Assembly (NCBI GenBank): GCA_036897625.1
Contig: JAYMTA010001138.1
Coordinates: 1 to 21,573 of the forward strand
Direction: 5' to 3'
Length of the DNA stretch: 21,573 nt
Source: Pelargonium cotyledonis
Taxonomy: Eukaryota > Streptophyta > Magnoliopsida > Geraniales > Geraniaceae
Shown piece by piece: positions 1-8,425 of this stretch; the first letter of the stretch is position 1, and each line of letters starts with the position of its first letter. The translations under genes and the position numbers were made by a program. The notes under the pieces are model-generated. The model saw only the letters and a list, made by a program, of their open reading frames with translations, was not told the origin of the DNA and did no database searches.

Positions 1-1130
1 ATCAAATTTTACTTATATCCACACAAGTGAATTAGTGCAACTGATATAAAGTTATATCAGTCAACTGATGACATATTACTCTTAAAAATATAATAAATAT
101 AAATATTTACATAAATGATTATTGGATTCAGACACTGAATTAAGACAAAATTACCAAATATCCTGATAAAAAACCAAGATTGAAATCATTGTAATTAATC
201 AAATAAATTGCCCTAATTAGGACAAAATTTTGAATATCAATTAACCGTTGGCACACATAACTTTAATTGTGATGTAAACATGATTCAATAATAACAATAA
301 TAATTTTTGCCATTAATGACATCTTAGCTGTGCCTTTTGCCACCATCCAAGTGAAAAACAGCTATGGAGAGAGAAACTGTAAATTTCTACAATATAAGGT
401 GTTGGTACTCTTATATTATTATCAGTTTTAGCCCATAATTAAGATTTTCATTGATTTTAGTCCTTAGATTCGTAAAATTTTAGCTTACTCGGCATAACTT
501 GTTGTAACCTGTCGTGTACCTTCGTTCGTGTAAGCAAAAATGTCAGGTCAACATGCTAGTTAGTACAAAAAAACTCATATTTTTAAAATTTTAATTCTTA
601 AACTATCCAAATTTTTAACTTACCCCTTGAAACATATTACAAACCGTTGCATACCATCATGTTAGCAAAATGCCACGCCGTGTATATGAGGCAACACTAT
701 AAACTCGTATTTAAATTATTTTAGCCTCTACGCTAGCCAAGTTTTAAGCTTACCCTCTAAAAATTGTAGGCGTGACGATAATGTGTTGCTTAAGTAAACT
801 AAATTTACTGATGGAGTCAGTTTAAAACGAATTTATATATTTGAGCGGCGTGCTTGTCCCACCAATTTTGTTTAATTGGTCCATAAATTTTACAAATTTT
901 TATTGAATACTAAAATAATGTTGTTAGTAAATTTAGCTAAGTGTCACGTGGTTGCCATGTTAGCAAATATTGTAAGTATTAGATCGGTTTAAAATAAAAT
1001 TACATAGTTAAGGGACTAATTTGAAACATAAGTTAAGTTGGGTGTCAATTAAGAGAATAACGAATAGTTGGGGGACTAAAATGAAACATTTTCCATAAAT
1101 TAATGGCGCTGCCAAGGAATTTAATATAAT
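1..1130. other. Intergenic DNA upstream of the BRX-family gene
   Basis: This AT-rich stretch has no supported gene. It holds a near-perfect short palindrome (40-61) and, from about 420 to 1097, a transposon-like sequence listed separately. The BRX-family promoter is presumably in the 3' part of this region or just beyond it, but I found no convincing TATA box at a suitable distance from the start codon. Confidence 0.6.
420..1097. mobile_element. Degenerate non-coding TIR-type transposon remnant (tentative)
   Basis: The two ends carry similar 'ttttagtcc' phrases in opposite orientation: 'gattttagtccttag' near 455-470, and 'ggggactaaaatgaaac' near 1071-1087. The interior repeats a phrase of the form 'ttaaacta..ccaa.ttttaacttacccc' near 595-630 and 715-755. 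There is no coding capacity. The style is common in non-autonomous elements of plant intergenic DNA. No target-site duplication could be defined, and the family is not assigned. Confidence 0.3.
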
Positions 1131-1213
1131 TACGATTTCGCCATCTTCCTCTTCCTCTGTGTGTAGAGCCTGGAAGTAGTCTATAGATATAGCCCAGATC
1201 TCAATGGCTTTCT

Positions 1214-1229
1214 AGAGAGAGAGAGAGAG
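1214..1229. repeat. (AG)8 microsatellite
   Basis: A short pure AG dinucleotide run lies upstream of the BRX-family gene, next to pyrimidine-rich sequence. GA/CT runs are frequent in plant promoters and leaders. No further function can be read from it. Confidence 0.8.
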
Positions 1230-1697
1230 TAAATTATGTGTTGTGGGTCTGTTTGGAGAGAGAGAAAATGAGTGTTTCTTACTCTTTCTATCTGTCACTC
1301 CTCAGAAAAATACTCATATAATATATGTATATATGTTTATTTATTTACAGTTCCATTGACAACCCAGATGGTGGTTATTAGGTCATTTTGATTTTTGATC
1401 CTCACAAACCCAAAAAACCAGTCCCTACATCCACAACAACCCGTGTCCCAAAATGCCCTATTTCCTCCATTAACGGTCAGTTTCTCTGGTGTGGTCCAAG
1501 TCCTAGTCTTTTTCTTCAATCTGGGATCTCGTCTAATTCACACGTAGTGGAGATTGAAAGTGACCGATTGATTTAGCTTCAAGGAACAGCTCAGAGGCAT
1601 TGCTTGCATTTGCATTGCTTCTCTGTTTCTGGGTTCCAAATCCATTTTCCTGAGCTTGTTTCGTTGATTTTTGGGACGCGACAGTGTAGATTTGGAG

Positions 1698-4600
1698 ATG
1701 TTGACGTGTATAGCTTGTTCGAAGCAGCTCAACAATGGATCTATGCAACATCAGGAAGAGGACGATGCTGCTGCCACGCCCAGAACCAAGCAAGCCATGA
1801 AGACTCTCAGAGCTCAGGTGAGACTATCCAGCTCGCGCACTCTGTTTCTGTTTGGTTCCCGAGGAAATGCGAGAAAGTGAAATGGAATCACAGCTTGTCA
1901 GCTTTGAATCGTTGTTCATTTGTTTGGATTTGATGGGTTGGGTTACTAATTAGTTATCACTGTAACCCAGAACTTAAATTCGTTTGTTTCTTCTTTTTCC
2001 TGAGATTTTCTCGGTAACCAAACAGAGTACTGGATTTGAGAGTTCTGTTATATTGAATCTATTTTCCCAGTACAGGTAAAATAAAGTTGCTCCAATTGAA
2101 ACCCAGAAGTCAAAATTCCCTTCCCCCCTAAGATTTTCTCTGGAACCAAGCAGAGAACTAGGTTTCTATTATAGTAGAAATATAGTACAATTGCTCTAGC
2201 TAAGCTTTATGTATAGTTAGGTTTCTATTTGTTTGTGTTTGTCATTTGTATCCACGTTATAGAATTAGGTTTCAGCTCCAATTACGCTTAATGCAGCTGT
2301 GTGATCTTGTTGTGTTAAGAGTAATTAACCGGACCCAGAAATTTGTTTTTATTTTCAGATCAAGGATATGGCATTGAAAGCTTCAGGAGCATATAGGAAT
2401 TGCAAGCCATGTTCGGGGTGTTCTACTCATAACCAGAACAAGAACTTCACAGACTCTGATGTGGGCTCAGACTCAGCACAGCTTCATGGCTCATACAGAA
2501 GACCTGGCAGTTCCAATTCGACACCAAGGGTGTGGGGGAAAGAAATGGAGGCAAGGTTGAAAGGGCTTTCTAGTGGGGAAGGGACTCCAGCATCGGTGAG
2601 TGGGCGTACCGAATCAGTGGTGTTTATGGAGGAAGACGAGCCCAAGGAATGGGTAGCGCAAGTGGAGCCCGGTGTTCTCATCACTTTTGTTTCATTGCCT
2701 GAGGGAGGAAATGATCTGAAACGGATTCGGTTCAGGTACTGTCTCTTGTTTGTCATTGATCTTTGTAGTGAAGATTCTGATTTGTTTGATTGTGATCATA
2801 TGTTCTATAAGTTTGGGACCATTGTGACTGTCACATTGTCCTTTTTGGCTTGAATTTTTTCCAGTTCTTGATATGCTACTGAAGGGTTTAATTTGCTGGT
2901 GTGGTGGTGACATGTTTTTAGTGCATTATATTTAGGCTAAATTGCAGATATAAACCTTATACTTAGCCCATTTTGCAATTAACTCCCTTCATTTTTTTTT
3001 CCGGGACAACTAACTCTCTGTTAGAGCTGGCGATTTGGAACCGAACCTGGTTTTGGGTTGCATAAAATGTACCCAGTTGAATTTCGGGTCATGCCAACTT
3101 GACATTGCTAACGGGTCGGGAATCCCACACTAACTTGTGCATTCTCTGTGTAAAACCAACACAAACATGTACCTGTTGTGGGTCGGGTTCATATCGGGTC
3201 TTTGACCCAACTTGACCGGAAACCCGCATTGACTTGTGCATTTTCTATGTAGAACCCACATTGACATGCATTTGTTGTGGGTCGGGTTCAGATCAGGTCC
3301 CTTACCTCGGACTCAACCTAAAACTCAAAATTCCGCCTCTACTCCTGTACTTTCAATTTTATATTCGGTTAGTTAGATTTAGCAGAAATGTTTCGCTTAT
3401 TGTGTGCATGACGCGTGGTTTTTCATATTTTTTCCTTCTAAAAGAAAATGCCCATTTTACCCTCACCATCAGTTTATCGAAATGTAGATTTGAAAGTATC
3501 GGCAGTTTGATGCCGCAAAAGAAGAAGTTCAGGGAGCAATCTGCAAATAGGGTCAAGTACATGGCATTTATCTGCAATTTGCTCTTCTGATTGGGTTGAG
3601 TCACTATGACTTACCTTCTTCTCCATTAGATTTTAACTCTCTGGTGAGACTAGATCTGCAAGTGCATGTGAATTTTAACTCTATTTATTCCGTATGGTGG
3701 AAGTGGCCCGCAACATGGGCCATGGATAAGGGCTTGGCCTACATATAATTTTCAGCTTTGTTGCGTTTCCAATAATTGTTGCCTCCTTGTCTGCATTTGG
3801 TGTATTATTTCGGTACACTGCTTGTATCTACGAGATTCAGAGCCATGCTCTTTATTCATGCTTGGTTTCAACAGCTTAGAAAATAATAAGATGCTTGTGG
3901 CTGTGTTGCACCTAAGGTGGTAAAGCTTAGGACATTGAGCACAACATAAGGAAGTGGGCAACTGGGCATGTCGGCGCCGGTACCCACCATAGATTGTCTT
4001 CCACAATATTCAAATGCAAAAGAAAAGAAACCCCCTCTTTTGATAATGAGACCAATATGGCGAAGAGCTCAAATGAGCTCATGCCTTGCTTTGATTGAAT
4101 TGTTTTTTCTTCCAATGTAGTTTAAAGCATAAGTATCTAATAACCATCGATATTTATACTAAATACGCCTCATTTGTGCCAAAGCGGAAATATTTTACCC
4201 TTTTCGTTCAGCTGGGATTAGAAGATTAAACAGCCTCCAAAACCAAATACAGAGTCAATGTTTGAAGCATGAAAGTGACTGTATTTTCAATATAACAACG
4301 TTCCTACTCTGAGATCACTCTGGTGTAGCAATATCACAGTTATTGTTATGATGAATAGACATTGACTATTATCTTTGTGTTTAGGTGTTTTTCCCGGGTT
4401 AGTTGTAGACGGTTGTGCGTGCTAATAACTCTTTTGTTTATCTTGATCAGCCGTGAATTATTTAATAAATGGCAAGCTCAAAGGTGGTGGACGGAAAACT
4501 ATGACAAGGTTATGGAACTATACAATGTTCAAAGATTCAATCACCATGCCGTCCCACTTCCAACCCCTCCAAGATCTGAAGATGAGGTAAATTTGCATCA

Positions 4601-6427
4601 TACATTCAGTCTAATAGAAGTTAAAATGTTGAAATCTTAGTGTTCTATTAAGTGAGTCTGCTCGAACACAACCTGATTTTTGAACAAGTTGAGTTACACG
4701 ACACAAACACGGCCTATTTGGGAGTTCATTACATTCAAATATTTGACTTCAAAATTACACGATACAACCTAACACATTTACATGAACGAAATCAGATTAA
4801 CTCAACACTACCTGACATATTTGACCAATTTAATTTTATAACGGACATTATTGAGAAGATATGTTTATAAAATTACCATTTTATCTTAGTTGCACAACTT
4901 TTTTTAATTAAATGGGTTGAGTTAGTCGACACAAGCACTGTTAAACTGATCCCAAAGCCTGTTTCGTGTTTGTGTCAAATCACAAGTCATGTCCCAAATT
5001 GCCAGCCCTAAAAGTGATACAGTGAGGCATAGAACCAATCATTTATACGACCAGTTACTTACCTTGTTTTAGGATATATGTTTACTAACATAGTTTCCAC
5101 ACTCCTTAGGAGATCTTTTGAGTTTTTGGTGTATATTATGTGATATGGTAAACAATTATGAGTGATTTGATTCCATGTCAATTTCAGTGGAGAGTTCAGA
5201 TAAAAGTTTCCATTTTAGTATAATTTTATGATGAAAGCTTCTGGTTCTAAAACATTCTTTTGTCATTTCCCAGAGCTCAAAGATTGAATCAGCGAAAGAT
5301 AGTCCCATGACTCCACCACTGAGCAAAGAGCGTCTTCCCGGCAACCTCAACCGCCCAATGGGAATGGGCTACTCCTCATCAGAGTCTCTTGACCATCACC
5401 CATTACAATCTCGCGCTTACTACGACTCAGTTGGTCTCGCCTCAACGCCAAAACTCTCCAGCATTAGCGGTGCAAAAACCGAGACATCATCAATAGATGG
5501 TTCTGCAAGGACTAGTTCATCGAGAGAGGCAGATCGCTCTGGAGAGCTTTCCGTCAGCAATGCCAGTGATCTGGAGACCGAATGGGTTGAACAAGATGAA
5601 CCAGGAGTGTACATCACTATCAGAGCATTGCCCGGTGGCACTAGGGAGCTTAGACGTGTCCGGTTCAGGTTAGTGAGTTTATTCTTAATATGAGTATATG
5701 GAATTGACATCGATTGTAGTTTAACTTACAAGGTGTGTCTTTTCTGTTCATGGTTCCATCATATACCTTCCAATGAACCATTCTTGAACAAACACGGCCC
5801 AATTAGGTTCTAAAACTGTCCATATTTGAGTGCACACTTCAGTTTCCCAAGTTTAGTGATTCTCCTATTACACAGTATCATACCTTCGTCTATTATCTGA
5901 AAACTTTAGTACTTTTCTAGCTTTTGCCTTGACTTAATGACTTGTCAAGTGTCAAGGTGGTAATTGTGTTCACGAGTATTTATCCTATTGAGTTGCATGG
6001 TACGAGCATGACCCATTTATGGACATGGTCAACACGTTTAAAGCGACACAATATATTTTAATAAAATGGTTTTGTATTGAACTGACACGACATGTTTATA
6101 AAACTACCAATATATCCTTAAATGGTTCACTAAATGGGCTACACGACACGATTGACTATATGAGCTGGGTTAGTCGACACGAGCACGACAAAGCTAAACC
6201 AAATCTCACGTAAATTTTTGTAGAGTAACGAGCCAAGTCGGGCCCCATGTAATATTCCAGCACGACCTAGGAATCTGCATTATCAATCTTTCAGACTTGT
6301 ACGCGAAACACATCTCACTAACCCGAATCTAACTTGTTCTTGATGCAGTCGGGAAAAATTTGGAGAAATGCACGCAAGGTTGTGGTGGGAGCAGAACAGA
6401 GCCAGGATACTACAACAATACTTATGA
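1698..6427 (+). CDS. BRXL2: BREVIS RADIX family protein, BRX-like 2 type (5 exons, 368 aa)
   Basis: Coding exons are 1698-1817, 2359-2735, 4451-4586, 5274-5668 and 6349-6427. All introns are GT-AG and the reading frame stays open throughout. The protein starts MLTCIACSKQLN; Cys4 and Cys7 are the kind of N-terminal cysteines proposed for palmitoylation in this family. A conserved KDMALKASGAYR block follows (residues 42-53). BRX domain 1 spans about 136-192 (KEWVAQVEPGV to ELYNV). A Ser-rich linker contains PLPTPPRSEDE. BRX domain 2 spans 313-368 and ends at the C-terminus in QQQYL. Length and motif order fit recalled Arabidopsis BRXL2 (about 374 aa) better than BRX itself. BRX proteins act at the plasma membrane as polarity and signalling scaffolds in phloem, root and stomatal lineage. 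The first ATG giving the family N-terminus was taken as the start. A six-codon upstream ORF (1453-1473) would lie in the leader if transcription starts before it. Introns 2-4 hold transposon remnants. Confidence 0.95.
2939..3580. mobile_element. Non-autonomous TIR element in BRXL2 intron 2
   Basis: Positions 2939-2988 and the reverse complement of 3531-3580 align without gaps at 37 of 50 bases. Both begin AAATTGCAGAT and end CTCCCT. These form long imperfect terminal inverted repeats of the kind seen in Mutator-like non-autonomous elements; that family assignment is inference. No target-site duplication was found. About half of the present length is a second, nested element (3022-3341). No transposase coding is present. 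Confidence 0.65.
3022..3341. mobile_element. hAT-like MITE nested in the intron 2 element
   Basis: The left end reads TAGAGCTGGCGATTTGG. The right end, read on the minus strand, begins TAGAGGCGGAATTTTG, giving imperfect inverted termini of hAT style. The flanks are CTCTCTGT (3014-3021) and CTCCTGT (3342-3348), which fit a decayed 8-bp target duplication. The interior is rich in GGGTCGGGTT and carries a tandem duplication with a 99-bp period (ACTTGTGC at 3133 and 3232). It is non-coding. Confidence 0.6.
4655..5010. mobile_element. hAT-like non-autonomous element remnant in BRXL2 intron 3
   Basis: The right end AAATTGCCAGCCCTA is the complement of the common plant hAT-MITE terminus TAGGGCTGGCAATTT. 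The interior has the typical ACACGACAC-type phrases and GGGTTGAGTTAGTCGACAC. A matching left terminus is not visible, so the copy looks truncated or diverged on that side. It shares sequence with the remnant in intron 4. Confidence 0.55.
5985..6270. mobile_element. Second, related hAT-like remnant in BRXL2 intron 4
   Basis: Same orientation as the intron 3 copy. Shared phrases include ATGTTTATAAAAyTACCA and GGGTTAGTCGACACrAGCAC, with ACACGACACG-type words throughout. The boundaries are approximate, and clear termini and target duplication are not visible. It is non-coding. Confidence 0.45.
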
Positions 6428-7060
6428 TTCAGCAAAATCCAAGTACTTGGAAATTGTATGTTCTTCATCTAACACATTGTGGTTAAAGCTTCTGCATGTT
6501 AAATGTGTCCCCAAGAACTTGTTTTGGTTAAATATTATCTCTGTGGATTGTTTGTTTTTTTCTTCTTCTTTACTTTTCAGTTATGTTATTTGAGTTCGGA
6601 TTTGTTGATCAGAAATTGGAGAAAAATGATGGGATATGCTATAATAAAATTTAGTCAAATACAGTTTGTTATACTCTTTTTTTCTTTTTCACCTACATAT
6701 ATACCTGGCAATGTGGGCCGCAAGCTTAAACGAGTGGGTCAAAATTCGATGGCGATTTTTTGGGATATTTTTGTCGCTCCTAACGTGGCATGTCGTTGGT
6801 GGAACAAGATAGGGACGTTATTGTCGGGTCTAGTAACATGAAATGGTAGAGATGGCAATCAACCAGGTTGAATTGGTTAAAGTTCAGATTTTAGTGTAAA
6901 ATGAGCGGGTTTGTTTGATCTTGTCATTTTATTTTACTTTTATGTTTCTCATATAATTCACATCATCTTTGGTTCAAGTAAAGTCGAAGTGAGCATGACA
7001 CGTCAATGAGATCACTAAAACAACAACTCATACAACCAACATTTGACTTATAACACGACA
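6428..7060. other. BRXL2 3' flank and AT-rich intergenic DNA
   Basis: The 3' UTR of the BRX-family gene must lie in the first few hundred bases, with T-rich tracts near 6550-6585 and 6670-6690. A precise poly(A) site cannot be called. A phrase resembling a hAT terminus (TAGAGATGGCAATCAACC, near 6846) is present without a partner. No gene is supported. Confidence 0.5.
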
Positions 7061-7067
7061 TGTTGTC

Positions 7068-7188
7068 GGCCCAATATATGTACGTATGCTTATTGGGCCA
7101 GCAAAATATCCAATGGGCTGATATTGGGCCCAAGTCTCCAAGCAATTGCATGCAATAAAGCCCAATGGGCCTAACATCCAAGTGGGCT
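7068..7188. promoter_or_regulatory. Cluster of seven site II-like TGGGCY / GCCCA motifs
   Basis: Within 121 bp there are GGCCCAAT (7068), ATTGGGCC (7092), AATGGGCT (7112), ATTGGGCC (7123), AGCCCAAT (7159), AATGGGCC (7164) and AGTGGGCT (7181). The fifth and sixth overlap as a palindrome. TGGGCY elements bind TCP-class factors in promoters of growth and ribosomal-protein genes. The cluster is about 1.2 kb upstream of the GIP1-like start codon. It could be a distal promoter, the promoter of an unrecognised transcript, or repeat-derived sequence. Confidence 0.45.
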
Positions 7189-7659
7189 CATTCCAACAAA
7201 CATGTGGAGCCTTTTGATTTGAGTGATAAATTAACTATTCTTATTCAAACTTATAACATTTGAAATTCGACTAACACTTTTGTAAAGTTTGATTGGTTTT
7301 GAGTCACATTTGTCATGGAAATGTACGAAAACGTGTCATCAACACATGCATTTTCCGTTACAAACTTACAACGTTTAAACCCACGCCTCTTGGAAATAGG
7401 GTCCACTAAAATGTGTTGATTCAATTTTTTTTTTCTTCTAACGTCCATGGATTTAGAATTCAACGATAAATTTATCTTGGAGGTTTTTGAGCTAAATTAG
7501 AACAAAATAAATGAGTTTGAAGTCTAATAGAACAAACAATTAATATTGCGGTTGAAATGAAATAATACATATGCAAAATTGCGGGTCAAATTTTAACTCC
7601 AAATTGTTATCTCTGACATAACAATATACCCCATATAGAATAAGAGCAACGTATCTCCA

Positions 7660-8250
7660 TTAAATTCCGATCAAAGTCACCCTAAACTTATGCCCACATG
7701 AGGGACAAAATCGAATTTCACAACTCATAGTCCATATTTTGATTGAGTATATGGCGAATATAGATATTTTCGAAACTCTTATATTCTCTTCATTTTTTAT
7801 TCGTATCCAAATTCAAAATTCAATCTGAAACTCAAAAATCTTCTAAACTCGACCCAAAAAACCTTTAAACCCAAGCTTTCAGACTCAAAACGCGAATGAT
7901 AATGGTGTAGCTTACCCCAACACGAGGGCCAAACCCGAAATTTCACAACTCATAATCAAGGTTTCCAACAAAGTCTCTGACGAGTAATAACGTTTCCAAA
8001 ATCATCTCTCCCACTTGTTCTTCATGTTCGTTTCTAAACCCGAAATTCGATCCAAAATCCACTAGTTTTCGGGCCCGAGTAACCATCACTAACCCGACCC
8101 GAAATTCGATTCACAATCTCCAAACTCGAATGGCATTGGTTTAATTTATCTCAACACGAGGGGCAAAACCGACATTTCGCAACTCCCAATCAGGATTTTC
8201 GACGAAGCCTTTGACGGGTAAAAACGTTTTCAAAACCCTCACTTTTTCTC
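7660..8250. repeat. Degenerate tandem triplication (~230 bp period) upstream of the GIP1-like gene
   Basis: A core of the form CACGAGGGnCAAAnnCGAnATTTC followed by CAACTC occurs at 7695, 7921 and 8155, giving periods of 226 and 234 bp. Flanking sequence also aligns: AACGCGAATGATAATGG with AACTCGAATGGCATTGG before the core, and AATCAAGGTTTCCAACAAAG with AATCAGGATTTTCGACGAAG after it. The third copy runs directly into the pyrimidine-rich promoter of the next gene. Confidence 0.7.
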
Positions 8251-8323
8251 TCTAAAAAGCCGTTCTGTTCTCTTCGCTCCTTCTTCTTCGTCTCCATCTC
8301 CTCCAAAACCCTCCTCTGAATGC

Positions 8324-8332
8324 AAACCCTAA
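8324..8332 (+). promoter_or_regulatory. Telo-box (AAACCCTAA) in the GIP1-like promoter
   Basis: AAACCCTAA is the plant telo-box, an interstitial telomere-like motif found near transcription starts of growth-related and translation-related genes. It lies 32 bases upstream of a TATA-like sequence. Its activity here is inferred only from motif and position. Confidence 0.45.
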
Positions 8333-8355
8333 CCCCACCCTCTCTCTCCGCAACC

Positions 8356-8363
8356 TATAAATA
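8356..8363 (+). promoter_or_regulatory. Candidate TATA box of the GIP1-like gene
   Basis: TATAAATA ends 62 bases before the start codon and would place a transcription start near 8385-8400, giving a very short leader. The CT-rich stretch at about 8250-8300 could instead mark an upstream TATA-less start. Confidence 0.5.
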
Positions 8364-8425
8364 CACTATACACACACTCTCGGCCGCTCCTCGCCGTCCC
8401 TTTCCCGTCGCCGCCTCTATACAAA

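Noticed and set aside
1671-1697. Upstream in-frame extension of BRXL2 from a TTG codon
   Set aside because: The family start is MLTC, and a TTG start in a plant nuclear gene is unlikely when a good ATG follows.
1604-1933. 109-codon ORF overlapping the first BRXL2 exon in another frame
   Set aside because: It runs across the exon 1 donor and has no family motif. The MLTCIAC frame is the conserved one.
6846-6875. TAGAGATGGCAATCAACC as the left end of another hAT-like MITE
   Set aside because: No matching right terminus or target duplication was found before 7400. It may be a stray decayed end, too weak to list as an element.
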